Shown: positions 1 to 7,555 of the stretch, piece by piece | How positions within the stretch are numbered: position 1 is the first letter of the stretch | How the letters are laid out: every line of letters begins with the position of its first letter | Source: Bacillota bacterium | Lineage (GTDB): Bacteria; Bacillota; Negativicutes; Sporomusales; UBA7701 | Reading direction: 5' to 3' | Length of the DNA: 60,495 bases | Assembly (NCBI GenBank): GCA_023415775.1 | Contig: JAEZJM010000007.1 | Location: 1 to 60,495, forward strand | Notes under the pieces: model-generated | What the model was told of the DNA's origin: nothing | The model's input: the letters and a program-made list of their open reading frames with translations, nothing else | The model's database searches: none | Program-made: the position numbers and the translations under genes

Positions 1-66
1 AACCACGAACGGATTCAACTCAAAACAAAACTGACGCCGCTTGAACAACGACGTCAGTCTGCGTAA
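1..66 (+). CDS. IS3-family transposase OrfB, C-terminal fragment
   Basis: Frame 1 reads NHERIQLKTKLTPLEQRRQ and ends at a TAA at 64-66. This resembles the extreme C terminus of the IS3-family integrase-core transposase (DDE enzyme), where a HERIQLK-like segment and an LTPLE-like segment close the protein. Only 21 codons are in the window, so the call rests on this short motif and on the inverted-repeat-like sequence just downstream. Confidence 0.55.
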   Translation, partial: NHERIQLKTKLTPLEQRRQSA

Positions 67-125
67 TTTCATGAAATCCTGCGATAGGCCTCTTTATTCG
101 TGTCTGTTGGACAGGGTTCAGTCCA
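1..125 (+). mobile_element. Right end of an IS3-family insertion sequence
   Basis: The window begins inside an insertion sequence. The first 66 bases encode the last residues of an IS3-type transposase. After the stop the DNA ends near 125 with GGGTTCAGTCCA, which looks like the right terminal inverted repeat of IS150-like IS3 members. The left end is outside the window, so completeness cannot be judged. Confidence 0.55.
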
Positions 126-157
126 TAATCCCCGGCCCTTATATTTTGTAATGCCGG

Positions 158-277
158 AGGTTGTCTAAAAAGCTCCAGATGCAAGGCGCACCGGAAGAGC
201 GCGCCGCGCCGCGTACTAATCGTACGCAAGCAAGCGCTCTGAGGAGCAACGCCGCAGATGGACTTTTTAGGCAACCT
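158..277. repeat. Long imperfect palindromic repeat, copy A
   Basis: The two arms (AGGTTGTCTAAAAAG at the left, CTTTTTAGGCAACCT at the right) are nearly complementary. The interior also pairs, with AGAGCGC against GCGCTCT and GCGTAC against GTACGC around a short loop. A second copy in the opposite orientation lies at 33752-33862, and an arm-only copy lies at 3478-3513. It is a dispersed non-coding MITE- or REP-like element. It also abuts the 3' end of the minus-strand gene at 280 and could act as its terminator. Confidence 0.7.
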
Positions 278-279
278 CC

Positions 280-672
280 CTATTTAGGCTTATAAGGTTT
301 GAGCTGTTGCCATTGGCTGGCGATTTGTTGGTCATACCTCCTGATGGTCGCGGTGCGTTCGTTACGGAGGGACTGGATGCTGCCGAGGATGCTCTGATCG
401 AAGGCATAGACCTTGGTTTTGGGGACTGTGACGGGCTGGGCGTACTCTTTGAGGCGGGTGGCGGCTTTGATGTTGGTTTTGCCTTCCTTGACGACGACCG
501 CCGGTTCGAGCATGTCGGACCCCTCGTAGCGATGGATGAGGCAGTTGGGCTGGAGATGGTCGATGACGCTCTTGCTTTCGCCGTCGAGCACGACGGGGCA
601 GCCGCAGCCGGGGCAGGCGGCCGCTTCGAGGGCCAGCCAGGAGTGACAGTTGGCGCATATGATTCCTTCCAT
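280..672 (-). CDS. Zinc-ribbon hypothetical protein
   Basis: Small soluble protein of 130 residues; I do not recognise a named family. Near the N terminus it has two CxxC-type pairs (CANC, then CPGCGC) spaced like a zinc ribbon. The middle is a mixed region and the C terminus is basic, possibly helical. The ATG at 672 was chosen over a longer reading frame because GGAGGTG stands just upstream of it. The longer frame would also run through the divergent T-box promoter at 744-773. The gene stands alone, divergent from the ECF operon, and its 3' end meets the palindromic repeat. A metal-binding regulator or adaptor is possible, but nothing shows its role. Confidence 0.6.
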   Translation of the reverse strand: MEGIICANCHSWLALEAAACPGCGCPVVLDGESKSVIDHLQPNCLIHRYEGSDMLEPAVVVKEGKTNIKAATRLKEYAQPVTVPKTKVYAFDQSILGSIQSLRNERTATIRRYDQQIASQWQQLKPYKPK

Positions 673-743
673 GATTACACCTCCGCCTGAGTATTGTGCC
701 CGATACCCGTCAGGCGTATTAGCGGCGGACGGGGGAAAATGTG

Positions 744-773
744 TTGACAAGGGCGCGTCCGCTCTGCTATACT
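744..773 (+). promoter_or_regulatory. Sigma-A promoter of the first T-box operon
   Basis: TTGACA at 744-749 and TATACT at 768-773 with an 18-bp spacer. It lies directly upstream of the T-box leader. Confidence 0.75.
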
Positions 774-784
774 CATACCAAAAT

Positions 785-1071
785 ACATATATTAACATCG
801 ATGACCAGGAAGAGTACACATGGTAAGAGGGTTACAGCGAGCCAACGGTAGTGGGAGGTTGGCACTGCTCGACATGTCGAATGGGCCTGGGAGATACGGT
901 CCGAGCCGCACACGCGGGGTAGGCGCCGTCGGAATCTTCCTCCGTTAACGGGAAGCGGGTATCGGAGTCTGACTCCCGTACCATGTAAAGCTGGGCCGCG
1001 CAGGCGGCCAATTAGGGTGGCACCGCGGGTTAACCCCTCGTCCCTTCACACCGGGACGTGGGGTTTTTATA
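785..1071 (+). promoter_or_regulatory. T-box leader, tryptophan type (copy 1)
   Basis: A T-box riboswitch reads the charging state of a tRNA and lets transcription continue when that tRNA is uncharged. The conserved T-box GGGTGGCACCGCGG lies at 1015-1028. It is followed by a strong terminator hairpin (AACCCC...GGGGTT) and a T-run ending near 1071. In the 3' side of stem I the sequence GAATGGGCC places the specifier codon TGG at 882-884, meaning tRNA-Trp. The base after TGG in the T-box is C, which pairs with a G discriminator as in bacterial tRNA-Trp. It controls the ECF genes that start 22 bases after the terminator. Confidence 0.85.
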
Positions 1072-1092
1072 TTTTCGTGGGGAGGTTTGGCG

Positions 1093-1965
1093 ATGGCGGC
1101 GATTGTGTTCGAGAATTTCAGTTATGCATACGACGGCGCCGTGAAAGCGCTGGACGGCGTCGGCCTTACTGTGGCCCGCGGCTCGTTCACTGTGGTGGCC
1201 GGACCGAGCGGCGCCGGCAAGACGACGCTGTGTTTGGCGGCGTGCGGCGTTGTGCCCCATTATTTCGGAGGCAGCATGGCGGGCGGCGTAAAGGTGGCGG
1301 GAGTGGCTACCGCCGGCAGCAGCATGGGGGAACTTGCCGCCCATGTGGGCACGGTGCTGGAGGACTACGAGAGCCAGTTGGTGACGATGACGGTGGCCGA
1401 GGAGGTCGCTTTTGCTCTGGAGAATCGCAGCGTCGAGCACGACAGGATATCCCGCCGGATCGGCGAGGTGCTGGCCCAGGTAGGGCTGGCGGGGCTGGAA
1501 GACCGGGAGGTCGGCTCGCTGTCGGGCGGGCAGAAACAGCGGCTGGCGATCGCTTCGGTGCTGGCGACCCGCCCGGAAATCCTGGTGCTTGACGAGCCGG
1601 CCTCGGCCCTCGATCCCGAAGGGGCGGAGGAGCTTTACGCCCTGCTGGCCGGGCTCAATCGCGAGTACGGTATGACGCTGCTGGTGGTGGAGCACGACCT
1701 GGCCCGGGTGCTGGCCTATGCCGATAACCTGGTGGTGCTGGCCGGTGGACGGGTGGCCTGCCAGGGGCGGCCGGAGGAGGTGCTGCCGGTGCTTGCCCGC
1801 AGGGAAGAGCTTGCGGCGATGGTGCCGCCCTTGTGGCAGCTCAAGTTTGGCCTGGAGGAGCGGCTTGAGACCGGATTCGCCCCCTGGCGGCACGAGGGCG
1901 AGGCGGTCGAGGAACTGGGCGGTTTTATCGGCGCCCGTCGCCGGGAGGGGACGAAAAGTGCTTGA
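1093..1965 (+). CDS. ecfA1: ECF transporter ATPase subunit A1
   Basis: ATP-binding subunit of an energy-coupling-factor importer (CbiO family, 290 aa), acting at the cytoplasmic face of the membrane. Walker A GPSGAGKTT is near residues 37-45, the ABC signature LSGGQKQR near 143-150 and Walker B LVLDEPASALDP near 164-175. The ATG at 1093 has GGGGAGG 7 bases upstream; a TTG six bases earlier is less likely. It is first in the ecfA-ecfA-ecfT operon behind a tryptophan T-box and overlaps the next gene by 8 bases. The substrate is set by the separate S component, probably that of the next T-box operon. Confidence 0.9.
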   Translation: MAAIVFENFSYAYDGAVKALDGVGLTVARGSFTVVAGPSGAGKTTLCLAACGVVPHYFGGSMAGGVKVAGVATAGSSMGELAAHVGTVLEDYESQLVTMTVAEEVAFALENRSVEHDRISRRIGEVLAQVGLAGLEDREVGSLSGGQKQRLAIASVLATRPEILVLDEPASALDPEGAEELYALLAGLNREYGMTLLVVEHDLARVLAYADNLVVLAGGRVACQGRPEEVLPVLARREELAAMVPPLWQLKFGLEERLETGFAPWRHEGEAVEELGGFIGARRREGTKSA

Positions 1966-2782
1966 GATCGAAAATGTGAGTTATTGTTATAAGCCTGGCC
2001 AGTATGCCGTCCGCGACGTAAGCCTGACGGTGGGCGACGGCGAATTCGTCGCCATCGCCGGCCGCAACGGCAGCGGCAAAACGACTCTGACCCGCCTGGT
2101 CATGGGGCTGCTGCGGCCGACGGCGGGCAGGATAGCGCTGGATGGCCGCGCGACAGCCGGGACGGCGACGGCGGCGATCGCCCGCCAGGTGGGCTATGTG
2201 TTCCAGAACCCTGACAGGCAGATATTCCGCGATTCGGTGGCCGAAGAAGCGGCCTACGGCCCCGAACAGCTCGGCTTTGCCGCCGATGCGGTCCGGGACG
2301 CGGTTGCTTCGGCCCTTGAGGCCACAGGTCTCACTGCTTTGGCCGCCGCTTACCCGCGGACGCTGTCCAAGGGACAGAAGCAGCGCCTGGCGATTGCTTC
2401 AGCTCTGGCACTGTCGCCCCGCCTGCTGATCCTCGACGAGCCGACCAGCGGCCAGGACGCCCGTGAGAAGGCGGCGCTGATGGAGCTGCTGGCCGGGCTG
2501 AACGCCAAGGGTATGGCGATACTGCTGGTGACGCACGATATGGAGCTGCTGGCCCGCTACGCGCGGCGGGCGGTGGTGATGACCGCCGGCCGGGTGGTTT
2601 TCGACGGCGGCGTGCGCGAACTGTTCGCCGGCAACGCCGACGTGGGCGCCTGGGGCCTGCGCGAGCCGGCGGCGGCGCAGGTGGCCCGTGGCCTTCGGGA
2701 TTGCGGCGTGGCGCCGGGGCCGATCGTGCCGGAGGAACTGAGCGGCGAAATTTGTGTGGCGAGGAGGAGACTGTATGCGTAA
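1958..2782 (+). CDS. ecfA2: ECF transporter ATPase subunit A2
   Basis: Second ATPase of the ECF module (274 aa), forming a heterodimer with the preceding protein. Walker A GRNGSGKTT is near residues 35-43. The signature is LSKGQKQR rather than LSGGQ, a common asymmetry in ECF ATPase pairs. Walker B is LLILDEPTSGQD. The start is the GTG at 1958, inside the end of the previous gene, with GGGAGGGG 7 bases upstream. The long N-terminal extension of the open frame is only a shadow of the previous gene. It overlaps ecfT by 8 bases, which suggests translational coupling. Confidence 0.9.
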   Translation: MLEIENVSYCYKPGQYAVRDVSLTVGDGEFVAIAGRNGSGKTTLTRLVMGLLRPTAGRIALDGRATAGTATAAIARQVGYVFQNPDRQIFRDSVAEEAAYGPEQLGFAADAVRDAVASALEATGLTALAAAYPRTLSKGQKQRLAIASALALSPRLLILDEPTSGQDAREKAALMELLAGLNAKGMAILLVTHDMELLARYARRAVVMTAGRVVFDGGVRELFAGNADVGAWGLREPAAAQVARGLRDCGVAPGPIVPEELSGEICVARRRLYA

Positions 2783-3455
2783 GACGGCGCCCTTGACGAA
2801 ATTAGTGATGGTTTTCCTCGTGTCGCTGTGGGCGATGCTCCTCGACTCGGCGGCCGCCCTGGCGCTGCTGACCGCCATGCTGCTGGCGATGTTCGCCTTA
2901 TCAAGGGTGCCGGCCGGCAGCTACAAGGCATTGGGCAGCCTGGGCATCTTCGCCGCGGGGCTGGCGGCCATGCAGTTCGTCCTGGGGGCGGAGGCGGAGT
3001 TTTCGGCAGTGGTCGGCCTGCGCATGGCGATGATGACCGGCCTGTTCATCCTCCTGCTGGCCACCACCCGCATTCAGGACCTTACCGCCTCACTGGTGCG
3101 GCAGCTGCGCGTTCCGTACGAATATGCCTTTATGGTGACGGCTTCGTTGCGGTTCATCCCCGATCTGCTCGCCGAGATCAAGGCGGTACAGGAAGCCCAG
3201 GCCTGCCGGGGCTACTCCAACAGGGGAAGCGTAGCGCGCCGCCTGAAAAACTACCTGACGATTGTTCAGCCGCTGGTGCTGCGGTCGGTGGCCCGCTCGG
3301 AGACGATGGCGATGAGCCTGGAGCTCAGGGGGTTCGGCGCCAGCCGGGCCGGGAGTTACGGCACCAGCATCGCCTTCGGCGCTCGCGACTACCTGGCGCT
3401 GACCGCACTGGCGGCCGGCACGGCGGCGGTCCTGGCGATGAGATTTTATCGGTAG
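2775..3455 (+). CDS. ecfT: ECF transporter transmembrane subunit EcfT
   Basis: Integral membrane coupling subunit (CbiQ family, 226 aa) that links the two ATPases to the S component. The N-terminal half is strongly hydrophobic with several membrane segments. The cytoplasmic coupling region contains QACRGYSNRG and LELRGFGASRA, matching the two short Arg-Gly motifs of EcfT proteins that contact the ATPases. ATG at 2775 is preceded by GAGGAGGAGA. It ends the three-gene operon. The second T-box leader starts soon after with no clear new promoter, so read-through into it is likely. Confidence 0.88.
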   Translation: MRKTAPLTKLVMVFLVSLWAMLLDSAAALALLTAMLLAMFALSRVPAGSYKALGSLGIFAAGLAAMQFVLGAEAEFSAVVGLRMAMMTGLFILLLATTRIQDLTASLVRQLRVPYEYAFMVTASLRFIPDLLAEIKAVQEAQACRGYSNRGSVARRLKNYLTIVQPLVLRSVARSETMAMSLELRGFGASRAGSYGTSIAFGARDYLALTALAAGTAAVLAMRFYR

Positions 3456-3477
3456 ATTTATTGGAACAGAACAAAAG

Positions 3478-3513
3478 GCTGTCTAAAAAGCTCCAGATGC
3501 AAGGCGCAACGCA
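3478..3513 (+). repeat. Arm of the dispersed palindromic repeat next to the second T-box
   Basis: GTCTAAAAAGCTCCAGATGC and the following bases repeat the left arm of the repeat at 158-277. Its last part, GATGCAAGGCGCAACGC, is also complementary (with a one-base bulge) to the T-box stem III strand GCGTTGCGCCTGCATC at 3717-3732. Confidence 0.6.
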
Positions 3514-3529
3514 GTAGCTGGCTTTAGTA

Positions 3530-3817
3530 GGCAGCCGAGAATACATGAGAAGTCGAGGAACGGGAATAGTACCCATGCAGGAGAGTCTCAGCGAGCCAAC
3601 GATGGTGTGAGGTTGGTACCGCTCGGCATGGCGAATGGACCCGGGAGACACGGCCCGAGCCGCGATAGCGGGGTAGGAGCCGTCGGATTCCCCCGTTAAC
3701 GGGAAGCGGATGGCGGCGCGTTGCGCCTGCATCCGGAAGAGTGAGCCGCGCTGCGGCTAACTTGGGTGGCACCACGGGCAAAAGACCCGTCCCTGGCTGG
3801 GGACGGGTCTTTTTATA
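3530..3817 (+). promoter_or_regulatory. T-box leader, tryptophan type (copy 2)
   Basis: This second T-box leader aligns along most of its length with the one at 785-1071. The shared parts are AGCGAGCCAACG, the stem I distal loop, GTTAACGGGAAGCGG and the T-box GGGTGGCACCACGGG at 3764-3778. The specifier is TGG at 3636-3638 in GAATGGACC, again tryptophan, and the T-box again carries C after TGG. The terminator AAAGACCCGTCCC...GGGACGGGTCTTTTT ends near 3816. It controls the S component and the CoA ligase that follow. Confidence 0.85.
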
Positions 3818-3848
3818 TGCACTTTTAAATAACGAGAGGAGAATACAA

Positions 3849-4436
3849 ATGGAAAAGAGAGAGAATCAGGAACTCATCCGCGTGGAGAAGACGGGGGGCA
3901 ATACCAGGGGTGTGGCGGTTACGGCGCTGCTGCTGGCCATCGGCGTTATTTTGCGGCTTGTCAGCCCGAGCATAGCGGGCATCACCCCCAACTGGCTGAT
4001 CGCCATGTACTGTCTGGCCATCCTCATCGTGCGCCCCGGCCTGAAACAGTCGGCGGGCATCGGCCTGGTGGCCGGCGTGGTCTGCATGGCGACCTCCAAG
4101 GCGATCTTCCCTTACGCGAACCTCATCAGCGAGCCGGTCGGCGCGGTGGCCTGCGCCCTTGTGGCCGGTCTCACCGGGCGGCTGAAGATATTCGGCCTAA
4201 CCCTCCAGCCGGCGGTCAGCACATTCATCGGTACCCTTGTCAGCGGCTTCGTCTTCATTACCCTCACCAAGTTGGTGATGAATATCCCGATGCAGGTCTA
4301 CCTGTACGGCATGCTGCCGGTGGTGCTGACGGTGGGGGCGGTGAACTGCGTCGTCGCCCAGGTGTTGTATTTCCCGGCTGTGAAGCTTTTTGCCGGCAAA
4401 CCGGCGGCTGTTGCCGCGAAGGAGGAAAAAGCATGA
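3849..4436 (+). CDS. ECF transporter S component, tryptophan-regulated (TrpP-like)
   Basis: Small hydrophobic substrate-binding membrane protein of 195 aa with about five or six membrane segments and short charged ends, as expected for an ECF S component. A T-box with a tryptophan specifier sits upstream and an ECF A-A-T module just before it is under the same signal. The substrate is therefore probably tryptophan or a tryptophan precursor; this is inference from regulation, not from a binding motif. The ATG at 3849 has GAGGAGA upstream. The stop overlaps the start of the CoA ligase (ATGA), so the two are translationally coupled. Confidence 0.75.
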   Translation: MEKRENQELIRVEKTGGNTRGVAVTALLLAIGVILRLVSPSIAGITPNWLIAMYCLAILIVRPGLKQSAGIGLVAGVVCMATSKAIFPYANLISEPVGAVACALVAGLTGRLKIFGLTLQPAVSTFIGTLVSGFVFITLTKLVMNIPMQVYLYGMLPVVLTVGAVNCVVAQVLYFPAVKLFAGKPAAVAAKEEKA

Positions 4437-5731
4437 TCTGGAACTATACGATGGAGCAGGGCAGCCGCTCGCAGATTGAGGAGCTGCAGCTAACCCGCCT
4501 GCGTGAGGTTGTCGAACGGACTTATCATAATGTGCCGTCCTACCGGGACAAGATGGCGGCCAAAGGGGTCAAACCGGAAGATATCCGCTCCCTGGCCGAT
4601 ATCGGCAAACTGCCTTTCACGACCAAGCAGGATATGCGCGACGCCTACCCTTACGGGATGCTGGCCGTGCCGATGAAGCAGATCGTCAGGGTGCACTGCT
4701 CCAGCGGCACCACCGGCCGGCCGACGGTGGTCGCTTATACCCGCCACGACCTTGGGGTATGGGCCGAGGTGCTGGCGCGGACGCTGGTGGCCGGCGGGCT
4801 GACGGACAGTTCGGTTTTCCAGGTGGCGGTCAATTACGGGCTGTTCACCGGCGGTCTCGGCTTCCATTACGCCGCCGAGCTTGTGGGCGCTTCGGTGGTG
4901 CCGATATCGGGCGGCAACACGGCCCGCCAGGTCATGCTGATGAAGGATTTTGGCACAACGGCGATGATAATCACGCCCTCGTATTCGCTCCATCTGGCCG
5001 AGACGATGCGGGATATGGGCGTTAAGCCCGAGGATACCGCGCTGCAGTCGATCTTCTGTGGGGCGGAGACGTGGTCCGACCGCATGCACGACCAGGTCGA
5101 GGAGACTTACGGCGTCAAGGCGTTCGACGTCTACGGCCTGAGCGAGGTGATAGGGCCGGGGGTGGCGTGCGAGTGCTCCGCCCACGACGGCCTCCACATC
5201 CAGGAGGATCATTTCTACACCGAGATCATCGATCCGGAAAGCGGCGAAGTGCTGCCGGAAGGGGCGAAGGGCGAGGTGGTCATCACCACCCTGACCAAGG
5301 AAGGCATGCCGATGATCCGCTACCGGACACGCGATCTGTCCGCTCTCCGGCGGGAGCGGTGCGCCTGCGGCCGGACCCAGACCCGCATGGACCGGGTGCT
5401 CGGGCGGAGCGACGACATGCTCATCATCCGCGGCGTGAACGTATTTCCCTCACAGGTCGAGGACGTGCTGCTAAGCCTTGGCGAGACAGCGCCCCATTAC
5501 CAGCTGCTGGTCGAGCGGGAGGGCAGCCTCGACAAGCTCACCGTGCTGGTCGAGAAGGCCAACGGCCTGGTCGACGGCCCGCCCGAAGCGGTGCGCGCCG
5601 CCGAGCATAAGGTCCAGGAGCGGATGAAGGCGGCGACCGGCCTCAGCCCGCTGGTACGGCTGGTGCCGCCGAAGACGATCGAGAGGAGCGAGGGCAAGGC
5701 CAAGCGGGTCATCGACAAGCGGGCCATGTAA
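4433..5731 (+). CDS. Phenylacetate/indoleacetate-CoA ligase (PaaK family)
   Basis: Adenylate-forming enzyme (432 aa, the usual PaaK length) that activates an aryl acid with ATP and CoA in the cytoplasm. The P-loop-like SSGTTGRPT is near residue 90, the YGLSE motif near 235 and the RTRDL segment near 298. The C-terminal lid begins with GRSDDMLIIRGVNVFPSQVE. In anaerobes, arylacetyl-CoA made by such ligases can be reductively carboxylated to the aryl-pyruvate and then transaminated. Under a tryptophan T-box, the natural guess is indoleacetate as substrate for tryptophan salvage. The ATG overlaps the S-component stop. Family assignment is firm; the substrate is inference. Confidence 0.85.
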   Translation: MIWNYTMEQGSRSQIEELQLTRLREVVERTYHNVPSYRDKMAAKGVKPEDIRSLADIGKLPFTTKQDMRDAYPYGMLAVPMKQIVRVHCSSGTTGRPTVVAYTRHDLGVWAEVLARTLVAGGLTDSSVFQVAVNYGLFTGGLGFHYAAELVGASVVPISGGNTARQVMLMKDFGTTAMIITPSYSLHLAETMRDMGVKPEDTALQSIFCGAETWSDRMHDQVEETYGVKAFDVYGLSEVIGPGVACECSAHDGLHIQEDHFYTEIIDPESGEVLPEGAKGEVVITTLTKEGMPMIRYRTRDLSALRRERCACGRTQTRMDRVLGRSDDMLIIRGVNVFPSQVEDVLLSLGETAPHYQLLVEREGSLDKLTVLVEKANGLVDGPPEAVRAAEHKVQERMKAATGLSPLVRLVPPKTIERSEGKAKRVIDKRAM

Positions 5732-5781
5732 AAGCCCGCCTCTCCTTCGGGGGGCGCAAGGGAAAATATCAGTTTTGCCGG

Positions 5782-5809
5782 CCTTGTGGTGAAAGCACAA
5801 GGTCTTTTT
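5782..5809 (+). terminator. Terminator after the CoA ligase
   Basis: CCTTGTG, a 7-base loop, CACAAGG, then TCTTTTT. Confidence 0.75.
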
Positions 5810-5928
5810 GTTTTGTAGAGCAAGCATTTCATGGAGGAGGAGTTTCCGCCGGCGGAGAAATATCCGGTGAATGCGGTTGCCTGAGCGATTTTGTCAGCTG
5901 CCGGCGACATATAGCGCGGGAGGGTCAG

Positions 5929-6678
5929 ATGAAAACACGGTGCGACTTATCTGTTTTTGGGCGGTTCAATTTCGATTATCAGCCGGTTGGCGTGAAATTT
6001 CTTTTGACAAAACCGGACGGGCTGGAGCGGCTCAATAAAAAGGCGGCCTTTTGCCAGATGCTGAGAGAGGCGCAGGACGGGGGCGCCTTCTATACGACAA
6101 AGGAAGAGCACGAGTGCAAGGTGGGGCCGATACTCCTGGGCATGAATAAACCCGATCCGGTCTTTGAAAGCGGGATGATCGGCCCTAAGCTGGGAGTATA
6201 CGAGGATGCCAGGGCAAACAGAAGAATTTACGATAAGATGTCGCGGCTGGCGGAGGGCAGTGTCAACTTTGTGGCTTTTGCTCCGCTGCCCCGTCTGTTC
6301 TTTGACCCTGACCTGCTGATCGTTACCGCCAGGCCCAGCCAGGCGGAAGTCGTGCTGCGGGCTGCGGGCTATAAGACCGGGGCGGGGTGGAACGCCAGGG
6401 GGACGACGGTGGCAGGGTGCGCGTGGCTATATATGCACCCTTATGTTCACGGCGAACTGAACATGATGGTCACCGGGCTGCACCACGGCATGAAGGCGAG
6501 GAACCTGTTCCCGGAAGGGCTGCTGCTCTTGTCGCTGCCTTTTGACGTGCTACCCGGCCTTGTGGACAGCCTTAACACAATGGAGTGGGAGCTGCCGCAG
6601 TACCGTTCCACCCCTGAAGAGCACGCGGCCAGGATGAAAAGAATCGCCGCAGAAGTGAGGCGGGAACTGGAAGAGTAG
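5929..6678 (+). CDS. DUF169 family protein
   Basis: Cytoplasmic protein of 249 aa matching the DUF169 family (COG2043), whose biochemical role is not established. The N terminus has the typical PVGVKFL segment followed by an invariant-looking FCQML cysteine near residue 43. A second conserved cysteine lies in the middle (HECKVGPILLGM), and the C-terminal part has an ELNMMVTGLHHGMKARNLFPEG stretch shared by the family. The ATG at 5929 follows GGGAGGGTCAG. It is separated from the T-box operon by a terminator, so it is probably transcribed alone. Confidence 0.75.
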   Translation: MKTRCDLSVFGRFNFDYQPVGVKFLLTKPDGLERLNKKAAFCQMLREAQDGGAFYTTKEEHECKVGPILLGMNKPDPVFESGMIGPKLGVYEDARANRRIYDKMSRLAEGSVNFVAFAPLPRLFFDPDLLIVTARPSQAEVVLRAAGYKTGAGWNARGTTVAGCAWLYMHPYVHGELNMMVTGLHHGMKARNLFPEGLLLLSLPFDVLPGLVDSLNTMEWELPQYRSTPEEHAARMKRIAAEVRRELEE

Positions 6679-6728
6679 CCATGCAAAGGTAATTCCACTA
6701 ATAGCCAGGGCAAGAAAAAAATATACAC

Positions 6729-6758
6729 TTGATTAACCACCCCTCTAAGGGGTATACT
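6729..6758 (+). promoter_or_regulatory. Promoter of tRNA-Val
   Basis: TTGATT and TATACT separated by 18 bases. The spacer contains the palindrome CCCCTCTAAGGGG. Confidence 0.65.
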
Positions 6759-6824
6759 ATCAGGTGTAGAGCGCTTGATTGTCAGGTGCTGTACATAAGG
6801 TCAAGTTATCAATGCTTGTCTTTT

Positions 6825-6899
6825 GGGGCATTAGCTCAGCGGGAGAGCGCTTGATTCACATTCAAGAGGCCGCTGGTTCGAAACCAGCATGCCCCACCA
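6825..6899 (+). tRNA. tRNA-Val (anticodon CAC)
   Basis: Full cloverleaf: acceptor GGGGCAT/ATGCCCC, D-arm AGCTCAGCGGGAGAGC, anticodon stem CTTGA/TCAAG around loop TTCACAT, T-arm CTGGTTCGAAACCAG and an encoded CCA. The 3' half serves as the left attachment site of element 1. Confidence 0.95.
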
Positions 6900-6901
6900 G
6901 G
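6854..6901 (+). repeat. attL of element 1
   Basis: 48 bases covering the anticodon loop to the CCA end of tRNA-Val. They match 12672-12719 with four mismatches, and the first 24 bases are identical. Confidence 0.85.
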
Positions 6902-6914
6902 AAACACAAGGCTT

Positions 6915-6943
6915 CCGAGGTTCAACCTCGGGAGTATTTTTTT
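6915..6943 (+). terminator. Terminator of tRNA-Val supplied by element 1
   Basis: CCGAGG, loop TTCAA, CCTCGG, then a T-rich run. It lies inside the element, so integration gave the tRNA a new terminator. Confidence 0.7.
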
Positions 6944-6952
6944 GTTTTTCTA

Positions 6953-6970
6953 CTAAAATTTATGCTTAGG
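6953..6970 (+). repeat. Probable integrase arm site, left end of element 1
   Basis: CTAAAATTTATGCTTAGG, repeated with one or two changes at 12506-12524 near the other end. Confidence 0.45.
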
Positions 6971-7145
6971 GGTCTTGGGTGGCACTGTTTTCCTGAATCC
7001 ATTTTAGGAGGAGTTGCTCCTCCACCCGCCATGCTCGACCTATTTGAACACGGGGGAATCCTTTGCTGTGAATGAGGTTGTAAGCGGTAGGCTTTGACAC
7101 CCTCAATATCTGGCACACCTCGTCGATGGTTAATAAATTGATAAT
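6966..7145 (-). CDS. xis: Excisionase (HTH_17 type), non-AUG start
   Basis: A 59-residue frame reads LTIDEVCQILRVSKPTAYNL, then GFPRVQIGRAWRVEEQLLLKW. This is the standard helix-turn-helix plus wing of the small excisionase family, which bends DNA and steers the integrase toward excision. No ATG, GTG or TTG precedes the domain. A TGA lies immediately upstream, and the only candidate with an RBS (AAGGAG, 9 bases away) is ATT at 7145. Either a rare ATT start is used or a frameshift joins it to the overlapping frame that starts with GTG at 7173. Its place beside attL fits an excisionase. The family is clear; the start is uncertain. Confidence 0.7.
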   Translation of the reverse strand: MINLLTIDEVCQILRVSKPTAYNLIHSKGFPRVQIGRAWRVEEQLLLKWIQENSATQDP

Positions 7146-7196
7146 GGGTTTTCACTCCTTTCCTAAGACACAAAAGAAAAGAGACCCATAGGATTC

Positions 7197-7555
7197 CTAC
7201 AGGTCTCTTTGTGTTCGGCGGGGTAAATCGTCTTTGCTTTTCGGCTTACGCCCTCTGGGGACACTTTTGGCCGAAATGCCCAGCCTCTTAAGGTGACGAG
7301 ACACGGTTGCCTGGTCTACACCTAAATCGGCCGCCATTTGCTCCTGAGTTTTGGTCGTTGCGTTTTCTTGAAGTAGCAGTCCTGTTTTTCGGGAATAATC
7401 TTTCGGGGCCGGCAGAATACGCCCATACGGTTTAACCATCTTGTTATTGTGCATTGTGTTACTCCGATGGCGAGGGCCATTTGGTTCCGCGTGATTACCC
7501 CCAGGTTCCGTAGGATGAATTCCGCATAAATGTCCCGTTTTGTTGGTCGTCCCAT
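7197..7555 (-). pseudogene. Two-HTH DNA-binding protein, frameshifted
   Basis: The ATG at 7555, preceded by AAAGGAGA and a run of A, opens a frame with one helix-turn-helix (ITRNQMALAIGVTQCTITRW). Near 7390 this frame drifts into a short nonsense tail. The -1 frame carries a second helix-turn-helix (EQMAADLGVDQATVSRHLK) and a basic end. The join lies at GAAAAAC, where a -1 slip would restore one protein of about 118 residues. It may be a decayed regulator, a sequencing error or a slippage-dependent gene. It probably regulates element 1. Confidence 0.6.

Noticed and set aside
5831..5884. 17-codon frame (MEEEFPPAEKYPVNAVA) before the DUF169 gene
   Set aside because: No ribosome binding site and no terminator of its own.
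6768..6856. AGAGCGCTTGATT occurs upstream of and inside tRNA-Val
   Set aside because: A 13-base repeat; it may be a tRNA fragment but nothing else of a tRNA is there, so it may be chance.
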